DNA from: Craterostigma plantagineum
Taxonomy: Eukaryota > Streptophyta > Magnoliopsida > Lamiales > Linderniaceae
Direction: 5' to 3'
Assembly: GCA_027422505.1 (NCBI GenBank)
Contig: JAPQWV010001418.1
Coordinates: 1 to 64,000, forward strand
DNA length: 64,000 nucleotides
The notes under the pieces were generated by a model. The model had not been told where the DNA came from. It saw nothing but the letters and a program-made list of their open reading frames with translations, and made no database searches. Below are positions 23,026 through 36,154 of this stretch, in pieces; position 1 is the stretch's first letter; each line of letters opens with the position of its first letter. Position numbers and translations under genes: made by a program.

Positions 23026-25210
23026 TTATCGTATATTTATTTTGTATCAAAAACTCGTAAACATGTAATAATATCTAGTGCATACAAAGACGAACAAGTC
23101 TTTAACTAACTGTGCTTCTAACATGTATGCCATGAAATTTCTTGATCTATGATATACTTCAGAGAAAATATTGCCACGCAAAAACTGGAAGATCGTCTTG
23201 TTCTACATCGGCTTCTCCTTCTAATTCTTCAGTAGATATCTGCAGCAATAAACAAATTATTACACCGTTAGGTTTCCTACTAGAGGAAGAAGGAGTTTGT
23301 GATCCATAGTTCCATACATACCTTGGAATACTTATGTTCAGATAGATAACGGTCCAGAGCACCCTTGCCATAGAGGATTTTAGCCCCATGCCCTAGCCTC
23401 CCGTTCTCGGGACCCAAAGAATCCTTATCGACTACGACGGCGTAGATTATTTCATTCCCATTTCTAACGTCGGGAATCTGTGATGCAAAAGCAAAATCCT
23501 AACCATAGTGTCTTAAGTTCACTATTGAATCAATGGGATTTTGGAAAACAAACCTCGTACGTAGCATCCATCAGAATATTCTCTAGCATGGACCTCAACC
23601 TCTGGCACATGTGCTTTTCGCCATAGTCTTACGAGCGATCAACCTTAATGCATCTCCGTGAACAAAAGAGTCACCTGGGAAGACATAAAAAGTTCAAACT
23701 TCAAATTCTGATGTTAGAGAACATGAGTTGTGGGTAAGAAAAAGAAAAACCTAACTCCATTCATTTGGAAGAGCTTTTTGTATTGCTTCCCTAGTGCATT
23801 CTTCGGCTCAGTCAAAACCCTCACAAGCTGTTCTTCGGTGAGCGCTGCCAGGCTAACGAGCACTGGAAACCGTCCCACGAATTCTGGGATTAATCCGTAA
23901 GCAATCAGATCGCTGCTATCGACCTGAGAATTGTTCTTAAAAAGAGAAGGCCGAAAAAATAATTGAAGTGAAGAAAGAATCAAATTGAGCTTACTGTTTC
24001 GAGTAAGGAAGATGTTACTGAAGCGTCTATAACGCTTCCCCCGACCCTCATATTTGCACGAATGGGAGCAAGCCTATGGAAGAGTCGTGGCGCCTGAAAA
24101 AAATACAGAGTTTTAAGATCTCCGTGTTAGAAAAAGATGAGTTGCTATTTAGGTTTATGACGACCTGTCGGAGATTGTCTTTTCCAAGTCGACGAAAGCG
24201 CCGCTGCAGATGAAGAGTATGTCCTTTGTATCGATCTGCAAAGAAAGAAAGGAGAATGTAATTAATGGAAGAACATCTCATTTAATCTTCTGGTGAGTTG
24301 AATAGAATGCTACCCTAATCGTTCCGCCTCTTGCTTGATTGCGTGCGCCCTTCTGCGGAACATTGACCACCTAAGGAATCACAAAGGACGCTTCGAATAT
24401 GATTTATCAATGGCTCAATCTCTCAAATTTATGATTGGATCTTCTGTTCTGATTACAATATATAAATTGAAGCTCTTACAGTCCCTTCAAGCATTTTCAA
24501 CAGTGCTTGCTGAACGCCTTCAAGCATTTTCAACAGTACTCGCAATAAAAAATACGATTTTTTAACACTTCGCACTTCAGATTTAGCGGTAGTTTCTATC
24601 TCTTTGAGCTCATTAAACACCTTTTTGGTGATTTTGTCAACTTCGTCGATGTAAATTATGCCTTGCTGCGCAGCTTCGCGTTATAGTCCGCAGCCTAAAA
24701 TGTTGGCATCGCTAGGAAATTATCAGCATCCAAGATTTTGGAATATATCTAAGCTGAAGATTCTGGGTACAAAAAGTTTGGCAAGAATCAGAGTTTCATG
24801 TAATAACATGGGCAATCTGATCAATTCCTTTTACGACAAAAAGATTCACATCTGCATAACTTGCCTGAGTAAGAGTCGTGGCGTCAGCAATTATTAAAGG
24901 AACATTAACATTGCGCCAAAGTTTTGGCGAGAGCGTCTTCCTTGACAACAATGGCGTCAGATAGCAATAAAGCAAAGACCTTTTTGGCTCTCTCCTGCCC
25001 TATCGCGAACCTGTCGAGGCCTCTGCATATCTGCTTTGGGGTGGGAAATTTCGGACCCAAGTTTGATCCGCCCCAGCTCTTCTCACCCGGTTCAGGCCCG
25101 AACCCGTTTTGTGATCCGCATTCGACCCATTACCATCACTTGCTTCGGTGAATCTAAAGCCGAGCCTCAGGGCAACCCTATTATTCTTATCCCCCCGCGA
25201 GAGTCCTTAT
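23026..25210 (-). pseudogene. ClpX-like AAA+ gene, copy B (decayed)
   Basis: The same exon series as copy A without interrupting elements: SNLGPKFPTPKQIC and DRFAIGQERAKKVFALL (about 24965-25090), [13 protein letters not shown] (about 24855-24905), [18 protein letters not shown] (about 24620-24675), NVPQKGARNQARGG (about 24330-24370), [19 protein letters not shown] (about 24175-24236), RANMRVGG (about 24045), [17 protein letters not shown] with [20 protein letters not shown] (23752-23925), CARGLRSMLE and DATYEV (about 23560-23625), HGAKILYGKGALDRYL (about 23350-23400) and a last acidic exon (about 23165-23240). The Walker A region is frameshifted and shortened, so ATPase activity is not expected. 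Several exons remain open, which suggests fairly recent decay. Confidence 0.85.
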
Positions 25211-25319
25211 GGAGGAAAGAAAGGTGAAAATTAAATTGAACTTTGTTTTTTTATTTTTCAGTCGAATTGAAGATCAATTGGGGAAGAAAAGGCCGAGTTT
25301 TCCGAGTCTTCGGAGTTTT

Positions 25320-25878
25320 GGGGAAACCACTTTTGGTCCCCATGTTTTTCGAATGGGCATTTTTGATCCCTGATGTTTCGACTTGCCACATTTAGTTCCT
25401 CTAAGTGTCCAATTTAACCAATTTTTGTCCCCCGATTGGACTAAACGTCAATTGGGTCGAAATTTCAGCATGAGAATCGCACATAATGTACTATAATCTT
25501 CCAAAACACCGTTTATACGTCCAATCATTTTAAAATCACATAAAGTTATCTCATTCATCAGATAATCAAATCCTATAAACCGAGACCATAAAAATCTAAA
25601 TTATCCTATAAACCGAGACCATAAAAATCTAAATTGAGTGATGAATGAGACGGGTTTTGGGGATTTTAAGATGAATGGGCACATACACGATGTTTTGGAA
25701 GATTATAGTACTTTACGTGCGACTCTCATGATGAAATTTCATTGCAATTTACGTTTAATCCAACCAGGGACCAAATTTGGTTAAATTGGACCACAAGAGG
25801 CACTAAATTTGGCAAGGCGAAACATCGGGACCAAAAACGCCTATAGGGAAAACATCGTGGACTAAAGTGTTTTATCCC
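25320..25878. mobile_element. Mutator-like MITE, unit B specific
   Basis: Long imperfect inverted arms starting GGGGAAACCACTTTTGGTCC and ending in the complement of GGGATAAAACACTTTAGTCC, absent at the paralogous unit A position (about 8168-8185). It shares phrases (GGTCCC.ATGTTT, TTTCGACTTGCCACATTTAG) with the 2950-3898 element but is shorter. The flanking duplication is no longer clear. A 31-bp tandem repeat lies near 25572-25633. Confidence 0.8.
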
Positions 25879-25955
25879 GTAAGTACTTTTCGTTGTTGCA
25901 TGTACGGTATGGAATCTTTGGGCAACCGCTTTATTTCTAGATTAACTATAGTTCA

Positions 25956-26115
25956 GCAACGAGGTGTTGGTCTGGTCGGCAGCTAACACTGAGTGCTGGG
26001 GGTAATGAGGGAGAGGTCGTGGGCGATATCACATTTCCTCAGGTGATGGACAATGCGTTTGAACGGTCGGCCTGTTTAGAGTAGGTCACCCTATGGCTCG
26101 CCAGTTCCAAAGAAA
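25956..26115 (+). mobile_element. A-tailed 160-bp insertion with 12-bp TSD (SINE-like)
   Basis: The 12-bp string AACTATAGTTCA lies at 25944-25955 and 26116-26127; unit A has one copy and no insert. The insert starts GCAACGAGGTGTTGGTCTGG and ends in an A-rich run (AAAGAAAA). Long target duplication and A-rich 3' end indicate LINE-type retroposition. I could not find convincing pol III A and B boxes, so it may be a 5'-truncated SINE or a retroposed transcript fragment. Confidence 0.65.
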
Positions 26116-26633
26116 AACTATAGTTCAACTCAGCGTAGGAGGAAATAAATAGAAAGCTTGGGCGAGAAAGAAGGCTATCCATGCGTGACGAAAGAAAAAA
26201 TGTGAAAAATACTTACGGATTAAAGAATAAAAACTGAATTTTGGCTTAACTTGTGCGAATAATGATTTCGTCCCACATCAGTTTTCTAATTCTAACTACA
26301 AAAAATAACTTCAAGTTACTATTATATGTCTACATAGTCACACACATCGGATGTGCAAGAGTTATTAGAATACATCGGGCGTGCAAGAGATACTAGTATA
26401 ATTGTAATCATGATCAATCATTTTTACAACCAACTAAAATACTAAAAACATGAGACATCAAAATCAAACAAGACTAACATTAATTCTAGAAATGGAAAAC
26501 TTAGATCCAAGGATAAAACTCTCCTTAAAAGAAGATGGCAGCACATGCAATGCATCAGGCAATAGTTCTTCAAACCAGAACAAGTAATCCTCTAATCTAA
26601 ATAAAAAAGATAGCCGAAGAAGTAAACTATTAA

Positions 26634-27609
26634 TTATAGGTTATTAGCAGAAGAAGAAGCAGCAGCAAATTGCATGGATCTTCTCTTCTTATAGTTGGCC
26701 TTGAAGCATGCTTGCCTCAGCTTCTTAGTCCTCTCCGTCAACTCCATTTCTGGCACCTTCTCAAGCAATCGTTTGTGTTCCTCCAACACCTCTACCTCGC
26801 CCGCCATTCCCAAATCCTATAATAAAGATATAAAGTAAGTATCTTTCACTTCTAATTCCAACGAATGAAGTGTTTGTAATCGTATACGTACCTTAACATT
26901 GTCTATGAGTGACTTCAAACTCTTGATTTTTCGATGAGGCCATCGACTGATATTCAATTCCCTACATCGCTTCTTCAGTAGAGTCAGTCCCACGTTCAAT
27001 TCTCTTGCAGCCTTCGTTATTGGGACATCGAAATACTTTCGAATCTCTTCGTACTGCAAAGCTGACGGCTTATTGAACCTCCCATTATTTCTCGAAACAT
27101 CAGCAAACTTCTTATTCTCAGCCGAGGGAAAGTCGATCCCAGAAAAATCGTAGGTTGGAATATCGCTATCGTTTACTTGCTGATCGTAGGTTACCAGATT
27201 ATCGTTCATGACAACGTTATTAGGATCGTTTAGCTGTAGTTGTGGCGAGTCGAAGTCCCATAGCCCAAAATCAACAGAAATCTCTTCGAAGCCATTTAGT
27301 TCGACTGGGAAAGTGCTGGGATATTGATTTGCTAAAGAGAATGGCTCGAAATTGAAGAAATCAGACATGCCAAAGCCACTATAGTCAGTTAGTCCATATT
27401 GTTGTTCCCATGTTCTGCAAGAAAGACAGGTTTTTGTCGTAAAGGAACCCAAAAAAGTTTACTTATGTATATATCCACGCACACACACAAAGGAAAATAT
27501 GAAGATATAATGTAAGAGCAAAATACCCAAACGGTGAAGGCTCATCAAAGAAGAAGCTCTCGAGATCATTCTGATTCTCCAACTCTGAGGCAATCTCCCT
27601 TGAAACCAT
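26634..27609 (-). CDS. RKD-like: RKD-type RWP-RK transcription factor, copy B (intact)
   Basis: Three exons, 27609-27527, 27414-26892 and 26816-26634, with GT..AG borders give 262 residues starting MVSREIASELEN and ending ASSSANNL. The N-terminal half is acidic and aromatic (FFFDEPSPFG, DFGLWDFDSPQ), as in activation regions. The RWP-RK domain spans about residues 144-198, with EEIRKYFDVPITKAARELNV, LKKRCRELNI and the signature RWPHRK at 185-190. A C-terminal Leu/Glu-rich helix (EVEVLEEHKRLLEKVPEMEL, about 209-228) could be a coiled coil, as is usual for RKD proteins. RKD factors act in the nucleus in egg-cell identity and early embryogenesis. The length is typical. No lesion was found, in contrast to copy A. 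Confidence 0.93.
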
Positions 27610-27925
27610 TGTAAAAATAGGTGAGTATGTTTCAATATATGAAGCTTCAATTGTGTTGAAGTACGGTAAATAGGATGAATTAGATGGCGTCTGTAGATAT
27701 GCGTGTGTATATTATATATGAGGATGTAGTATGTAGTGCATGCATCAATCAATGTGCATAGAAAAATGGACTTACGTGCACACGATTATGAGAGTTACAA
27801 TATATAATTAGTAGATTCAATGAGTACATTAAATATAATTTGGAATTTCAACAAACGATGATCAAACTTCACCCGATATTATTATAATGCAAGCATTATC
27901 ACTTCCAATGATTACAAGGTCTAGA
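27610..27925. promoter_or_regulatory. Upstream region of RKD copy B
   Basis: About 315 bp between the start codon and the LTR element at 27926. A TATATTATATATGAGG stretch near 27709 sits about 100 bp upstream of the ATG and is the best TATA candidate. The retroelement lies close enough that its LTR could influence this promoter, but that is inference. Confidence 0.4.
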
Positions 27926-30427
27926 TGTTGACTTTTCAAAGTGGAAAAGATGGCAATAGGTGTTCAATTTTGATTTATCCTCTAATGAGCTATGCAATGA
28001 TGTCTCCTTAATTGCCTATAAATGGGCTACCTAGCTCAATGCATTTAACACCTCAAAACCAACGAGAGAGAGAGAGAGAGAGGGTGGAGTGAGAGAGAGA
28101 AAATGAGAGGAAAAAATAAAAAGAAGAGAAATTTTGTCCGGTGGATAATGGTGAGAGTGGTTGTAGTTATTATTAGGTAGTTGAGAGTGAGTATAAACAC
28201 ATTACCCGGTCGGATAAGAGATCTCGAGTTGGATTTAAACAACAGCGTTATTTTGCACGGAGGTAGGCGGTATTGGCCGAACCACGTAAAAATCTCAGTG
28301 TTTTTTCCGTGTCATTTCAGTTTTAATTATTATCAGAAAAATTATCGCGGGGACCAAATATAACTACCGCTGGCCCAGAATTAAATATTACCGCTCAATT
28401 CCAACAAGCTGTATCATAGCCAACCCTGCTGGTATTCTGAGTATACTTTGTGGTTGCAGCTGTGTCTGAACTTCCACATCCGAAGATATCAGAAGGGATC
28501 AACGATCGCGGGGAGCCAGTGTCAGGGCTAGATTCAATGAGGTGATGTCTTGTACTGAAGAAATAATGGTACAAGATGGTATCGTTGATAGGATGCTCGG
28601 TGTCGGGCAGAGCTTGTGCAGCGGTGGAGTTTTGGCGAGTTATGGCAATAGTGCTGGGCTGTTGAATCTCTGACAAGGATAATAGCGACGGATGATAGCA
28701 AAGTGCGGCATTGTGCTAGTGCGGGAGGTTTCACTCTGTTGCAGAAAAGAGTGAAGGATGTGCTCATTGTCAAGGCTGGGCGATAAGTTTGATGGAAGAC
28801 GGGGAAAAGTCGGAGTAAATGACGAAAGATTGGGGTCGTGATGTGTCGGAGAGGAAGAAGTAACGCCCTCTTGCTTCTTACTCACTTCCTGATTCGGATG
28901 ATATGATCACAACAATCCGATACGAGACGGTACAAGCGGTGAATGGTGGAGTCAACTCTTTTGGAGCAAGAAAAGAGAAGGCGATTAAATGTTGGGTATA
29001 GCCGGATGTTGGCTATTCGTAGATGAATCATAGAGGAAGGTGATACACTAGGGGATTTGGGGACAACAGCAGGTCCAAATCAAGGTGGAGGAAGGGCATG
29101 TGATGCTACAAGTGTGGTGAGCCGGGACACATCAGTAGAAATGGTCCGATTTGGAGGAAGGACAGGCAGCTAGGAATATTCCACACGCGGGTAGCACACG
29201 GTTCATCTTGGAGACGTTCTCACAGTCTCTAATGATGGTGCTCGTTCTTAGGAAAAAGGATATTAAATCGGGTTTGCTCCAAGAGAATATTTTGATGAGT
29301 TTTGAAAATGCGAACGGTTTGTTTGGATCTCCATGTGACGATGGATATCGTTGTGTTGTTCAGTGTGTTGGAACGGGAAAGATCAAAATGATTGATGGAG
29401 CTGTACGCATTTTGGGTGGTGTGACGTTGTCTCAAAGTTGCGTAGAATTTAATATTCTTGAGCTAGTGAAATTCCAGGGCTCTGGAGTTTTCATACAGGG
29501 GAGTCTGGGAATTCAAACATGGTGGAAATGATCCTACCAAAGGGAGAAGAGTGCAAAGGATTGTATCGTCTGGACGTGAGTATGGTAATACTCAGACTTC
29601 GATGGGTTCACGAAAATCACGCGCGTGGTATAAAGGCAGACGATGGTGAGAAGGAAAATCCTGCTGGAGAAGGGGTTGCATCGAAGTCCTTCTTCAGGAA
29701 TCCACGGGTCGGTTGGTTCTACATAGCTGCACATAAGATTGGCCGCTGATTGAATTAGGAGGGTAGGACTGGAATCCTTGATTCGGATTATGTGTAGGTG
29801 CTACAAAGGAGACCAATGAACGTTCGTGGTATTTACGAACGAGTTACTCTCATTCTCGATTCGCTGGAGTGCTCTCTAAAGAAGACGCAAATGTTGAAAA
29901 ATGGGGGAGAATTGTTGACTTTTCAACGTGGAAAAGAAAGCAATAGGTGTTCAATTTGGATTTGTCCTCTACTAAGCTATGCAATGACGTTTTGTTCTCC
30001 TTAATTGCCGATAAATAGGCTTCCTAGCTCAATGTATTTAACCCCGAAAAAACAGAGAGAGAGAGAGAGAGAGAGATGAGAGAGAGAAATGAGAGGAAAA
30101 AAGAAAAAGAAAAAAAGGGAAATCTTATCCGGGTGGATAGAGGTGAGAGTGGGTGTAGTTTTTACTAGGTAGTTGAGAGTGAGTATAAAACATTACCCGA
30201 ATCGGGTAAGGGGTCTCGATCTTGGGTTTAACAAGAGTATTATTTTGTACGGTGTAATATTCTAAAATATAGAAAAACTATTGTCTCATCGTGGAGGTAG
30301 GCGGTATTGTTCGTACCACGTAGAAATCTCGGTGTCATTCGCTTTAATTAATATCCGGGTAAATTATCGTGGGGTCCAAATACAACTACGCGCTGGTCCA
30401 GAATTAAAATTACCGCTAGTCCCAGCA
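27926..30427 (+). mobile_element. Gag-type LTR retroelement, unit B copy
   Basis: 5' LTR 27926-28406, 3' LTR 29913-30427, flanks CTAGA and CTAGG. The primer-binding site (TGTATCATAGCC) follows the 5' LTR and the purine tract ATGGGGGAGAAT precedes the 3' LTR, which unit A has lost. The internal region holds degenerate gag with CYKCGEPGHISRNG (near 29103-29145), where the last knuckle Cys is Gly. Short (GA)n tracts occur in both LTRs. It is the paralogue of 12656-15478, so both derive from one insertion. Confidence 0.88.
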
Positions 30428-30432
30428 CTAGG

Positions 30433-31041
30433 CGTGTATGAAATATGAAAATTTGAACACAACTTTCGAGGCAAAGAAGATATGGTTAAACTTTAATATC
30501 ATAATCTAAATAGGGATCAGAGAGTGTAACTCCTGGTTTTTTTTTCTTGTGTTTGTGATGATCATTGATGTTTAAGCCAACGTAGGTATTATTATTATCA
30601 CAAATGACTTAAAGTTAATTGCTTATGAAATCATGAATTAAGGAAATTGAATGATTCAACATTTTTTCTTTCGACTGGAAAATATGCTTCTTACGTTAAT
30701 GTCGAATTACGCCACATATAGCGACAATTTCGCGAATGACGTGGCAGTAGGATAACATATTGGACAACAATATGCTTATTATGTGGATGTCGAATTATGC
30801 CACATATGCATATCGATGTCCACGTAGTTATACCGATTTGAAATTTTCACCATTGTTATATGAACTTCAAAACGTTTATCCTAATAGCATCTCCAACCCA
30901 CAACATGAAGATAATTAATTCTGCACAATATTACAGCAGGTATAGTGCTTTTACTCAAATCATAAACTCTAATTTCTACAGTAACTTCACTCCAACCCAT
31001 TAACTCTATTTTCTAATCAAAAAATTAAATTCTTATAATAA
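30433..31041. other. Intergenic, shared by both units
   Basis: Paralogous to 15484-16082 and likewise without recognised genes. Confidence 0.55.
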
Positions 31042-31046
31042 AATTT

Positions 31047-34000
31047 TGGCACCGAAATTTTGGAGAAGAAGGAGGTAATACGAGGCACACTCACGTAAAC
31101 ACTTCACTCAAGGAATCCACCAAGAGTTCAGTGTAGGATAGAGACAAGCTTAAAGCTCAACAACAATATTTTTATTCAATCTCCCATTCTTCATTACATA
31201 AGGGGCTTTTACTGAGACGAAAATACATGCAAAATAAGGGAATTTAAATGAGAATGTTGAAGAACTGATATCCAACGAGTTCCATGCAAAAAGGACCAAA
31301 GAACGAGACGATCTTTCCAAATTCCCGCACTTGTGACTCTTCTGGCAGTCAGTAAGTCAAGTGGCCATAACTTCCTCTTCCCTTCATATTTTTTTGTGCC
31401 ATTAATTTCTTTAGAAACTAGACTTCCGTGGCTTTCCACTGGTAGTAAATACGCCCCCTGAGTCGCAGCCAGTAAAAGCAGTTTAATGTTAGAAGTTGAC
31501 TGTTGGACGAGGGTTTTCTCTGCGTCATTCTCCCCGGGTTGAAAAAGATTCGCCCCTGAATCTGTATCGAGTTTATTACTGATATACGGAGACAGGTCTG
31601 AGACATTGAAAGTATCCGAAACGCCATATTCTTGAGGAAGTTCCACCTTGTAAGCATTGTCTCTAATTTCTTTAGTATTTTAAAAGGTCCATCAGCCCTC
31701 GGTTTAAGCTTTCCATGACGTCTACGCGGGAATCGATCATTCCTTAAATAAATCCAAACCAAATCTCCCTCTTCGAAGACTAGCTTCTTCCGACTCTTGT
31801 TTGCAGCCCGTTGATACTTCTCATTTTGACTGATAATTTCTTGACGAACTTGCTCATGCAATCATTTGATGTGCTTCGCACGCTCCTCCCCATCGCCACT
31901 AAAATTAAGAGTCAGCAGAACGAGGACTCAAACCCAACGGCGTAATCGGGTTACTACCGTACACAATTTCAAACGGACTTTGCTTAGTCGTCTGACTTGT
32001 CGAGCTATTATAACAACTCTGCTTGTGCCAAAACCGTATCACACTGGCGTGGATTCTTGCCGATTAAACTCCTTAGCAAGTTTCCCAAGCTCCTATTTAC
32101 CACCTCCGTTTGCCCGTCAGTTTGAGGGTGATGAGACGAACTTAATTGCAGCTTGGTTCCCATTTTCCTCCAAAGTGTACGCCTAAAGTGGCTCATAAAC
32201 TTGGAATCCCGGTCAGAAGTAATCGTTTTGGGAATTCAATGCAGCTGTACAATCTCTCAGAAGTAAAGATCTGCAACATGAGTACCATCCAAAGTCTTTA
32301 TACAAGGCGCCATTTTGAAAACCGGTCGACAACCACCATGGTTGAATCTTTGTTTCTTTGAGTGCGAGGTAGCCCAACCAACGACAAAGTCCATACTCAC
32401 ATCCTCCCATAGACTTTTGGCACCGGGAGTGGAGTGTACAAACCCGTATTTTGGCCATGACTCTTCGCAATGTGGCAAATTCAGCACCTTTCGACGCAAT
32501 TCTTGACATCTCGATCCATTCGTGGCCAATAAAATTTCTCCCGAACAAGTCCAAGAGTTATCCCTTCCAAAATGTTCAGCAAGGCCTCCACTATGAGCCT
32601 CCTCAATGGCTTCCCATAGCGAGCAATTTGGAATACACAATCGTTTATCTTTGAAGAGAAAACCATCGTGGATTAAAAATAAATGAATGGCGCCTTCAAG
32701 CACTCGGTCCCTAATGGGGAAAAAGTAAGGATCATCCTTGTAGATATCCTTGATCCTTGATATCGCGTACATCGACTTAGAGCATCAGCGACCCGGTTGA
32801 GAACTCCAGATTTATGCTTGATGACAAAGTTGAAGGCTTGAAGAAATTCGACTTACTTTGCATGACGAGCATTCAGTTTCTGTTGGGGTGTTCAAATACT
32901 TCAAAGCCTCATGATCTGAAAAGAGCACAAATTCCTTATGAAGGAGGTAATGCTGCCAATGATCCAAAGCTCGAACGATGGTGAAGAACTCCTTGTCGTA
33001 GATGGAATAATTTCGGCATGAATGATTCACCATCTCACAAAGAATGCAATCGGGCTCCCCTCTTGCCTAAGAACCACACCAATTCCTACGTTGGAATCGC
33101 AGTCTACTTCGAAAACTTTGTGGAAATCCGGGAGTTGTAAGACGGGAGCTTTCGACATCTTTTCGTGAGGAGTTCGAAGCTTCTTGGGCCTCTTCACTCC
33201 ATCTGTAGCTGCCTCCCTTCAAACATTCGGTTATCGGTGCAATAATGGTGCTGAAATGTTTACGAACCTTCGATTAATGAAGTTAGACCATGAAAACTTA
33301 GAATCTCGTGGATCGTCTTTGGAATGGGCAACTCATAATAGCTCAACCTTTGTCTCGTCCACCTTGAAAGCCCTCTGAAGAAGAAACGACATAGCCTAAA
33401 AAGGAAGGCTGGAGGCGAAGAAAATTGCACTTCTTCAAGTTGACGTATAACCGCTCCTTCCTTAGTACCTCAAATACTTGTCGAAGATGCTCCAAATTTC
33501 CTCCCGGCTGGAAGTGACACGAGGATATCATCAAAGTAGACGACAACAAATTTCCCAACAAATGGCTTAAGACGTGATTCATGAGCCGCATAAAAGTAGA
33601 AGGGGCGTTAGAAAGGCAAAAAGGGCATAACCATCAACTCGTAGAGACCATCTCTCGTCTTGAATGCGGTTCCACTCATCTCTTCGCTCATTCGAAACCT
33701 GATGATAGCCACTCCGCATATCAAACTTCGAACCAATCTTGAACCCGTGTGTTGGTCAGGAGGTCATGGAGCCGAGGATAGGAAACCGGTATTTTACAGT
33801 GATCTTATTCACCGCTCTATGTCAATGCAGATGCGCCATGATCCGTCTTTTCTTAGGTACCAGAAGGACTGGAACAGCACACGAGCTTTTGCTTTCTTGC
33901 ACAAAACCTTCGCCAAAAGTTCCTCGACTTGCCGTTGCAGTTCTTGATGCTCCTTAGGACTCATTCTTATAGGCAGCCTTGTTGTATGACGCTCCAGGAT

Positions 34001-36149
34001 TAAATCAATGCAATGTGTATACTTCGCATCGGAGAAAGTCCTTGTGGAATCTCTTCGGGCACACATCATGGAACTACGGGATTGGACAGAGTTGGGACGT
34101 CAGAATCTCCGTTCTCTTCCAAAATCACCAAAGCAAACGCCTCCACCGCTTCCTCGATCGCTTTCTCAACTTGTGATTTGGAGAGTATATTATTCCTCCC
34201 TGCTTTGGAACGCTTGGGTTGTGTCCTCCAACTTTGAAGTCCCAAAATAATCTTCTCACCATCTTTTACGAAGGTATAGTGTCCGAAACCCGCAATGATG
34301 AGTTTTCGATCATATTGCCAAGGTCTTCAAGAAGCAAACGACACGAGTCCATGGGAATAACATCTCACCATACTTATCCTTATATTTCTTTCGATAGAAA
34401 ACTGAACAAGACTCCTCTTGGTCACCTTTAACTCGTTACCCTTCCGAAGCCATGAAAGTTTGTACGGTTGAGGATGATCTGCCATCTTCAGTTTTAGCTT
34501 ATCCACCATTGTAGCTGATACAACATTTCGCAGCTTCCTCCGTCATTGATAACATTGCACACCTTACCATGAGAAGTGCACCTGTTTAAAGAGTTGTTCC
34601 GCAGCCATGCATCCTCCTCCACATGGTGGTATTAAGGCTACGGCGTAAGACCAACTATTCACCCGGTCCTCGTACGTGATTTCATCCTCCGCTTCAGGAG
34701 CGTCATCATATAAGGGTCTGATCCGTTGGGGCTGTCATCAACTTCTTCTTCTTATTGCAACCACCAGGCTTTGCTGTATTCCCCTTGTAGGCAGCTGCAT
34801 CATCCTTTGTGCCATTTTCCGGTGTGTTCTTAGCAACAGACGACCCTCCGTGGGGAGGAGTGTTCTTGTTTGAGCTAAAGTGGCCCTTCACTCGGCTTGA
34901 TTCCTTTTTTGCTTCTCCACCTCAGAGCTAACTTACACACATCATTGTAGGTCCAATATGACGCAATTGACCACATTCCCAATTTCGTACTAAGCCCTCC
35001 AAGAAATCGAGCAATAATCTGTTCATCCGGTTCCATAACATCACATCCCAAGATTTTCAAATTCAGCTATGTAATCCTCCACAAACAGCTCCCTTTGCTG
35101 AAATTGTGATATTTGAGGAAGGCATCTTGGCGGTAATTATCCGGTTAAAAATCTCCTGCGGAGCTCCTTCCTCATGTTGCTCCACACCCTAATCCTTGAT
35201 TTGCTCTTGAGCTCGTGTGTGTTTAGATGTTCCCACCAAAGAGAAGCATATTTCTCAGTTTAATTGCAACAAAACATCACTTTCTGATCTTCTGGAAACT
35301 CCCTAAACTCAGGACCCTTTCGACGGAGTTGAGCCAATCAAGAAAATCGTCGGGATCGCTTTTCAACAAGGTCGGGACATCAATTTTGAAGTCGATTGAT
35401 CCCATGATCATTGTTCCGTCGCGGACTCTCCTCCGGGGGTGAGTCGTACATGAGATATCGTATTCATCATTGTAAAAAACATTATAGTCATTCGAAGAGT
35501 CACCTTCGGAATCATGACCCTGAACATCATGATTCGGAAGTTCGCTGCGTGCAAGAGCTGCTCGAGTTGTTGCACTTGTCTCCTCAAATCGTCAGTTCGA
35601 TGTCTCACAATAGCGCTCATGCCTTGAAGTCCTTCGACGAGGCGGCGGCATCTCCGACCTTAGCTCTGATACCAATTGACACCGAAATTATGGAGAGGAA
35701 GGAGGTAATACGAGGCCAATCACGTAAACACTTCACTCAAGGAATCCACCCAGAGTTCAGGTAGGATAGAGACAAGCTAAATCAACAACAAAAATATTTT
35801 ATTCAATCTCCCATTCTTCATTACAAAAAGGGGCTTTTAATGAGACGAAAATACATGCAAAAATAAGAGAAATTTAAATGAGAATGTTGAAGGACTGATA
35901 TCCAACGAGTTCAATGCAAAGGACCAAAGAACTAGACGATCTTTCCAAATTCTTGCACTTGTGACTGTTGTGGCTGTCATAGTCAAAATGGCCATAACCT
36001 CCTCTTCCCTCATATTTTTTTGTGCCATTAATTCTTTAGAAACATAGACTTCCGTGGCATTACGCTGGTAGTAAATACGCCCTGAGTCGCAGCCAGTAAA
36101 AGCAGTTTAATGTTAGAAGTTGACTGTTGGACGAGGGTTTTTCTGTGCA
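31047..36149 (-). mobile_element. Ty3/gypsy LTR retrotransposon, unit B copy
   Basis: LTRs 31047-31526 and 35677-36149, flanked by AATTT (31042-31046 and 36150-36154), the same site and orientation as 16088-21342. Recognisable blocks include integrase [10 protein letters not shown] (near 32130), [17 protein letters not shown] zinc domain (32481-32666), RNase H NYSIYDKEFFTIVRALDHWQ (32812-33033), reverse transcriptase (33343-34069), protease DKLKLKMADHPQPYKL (34327-34509) and gag fragments near 34875-35620. Far more single-base deletions are present than in the unit A copy; none of the frames is long. Confidence 0.93.
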
Positions 36150-36154
36150 AATTT

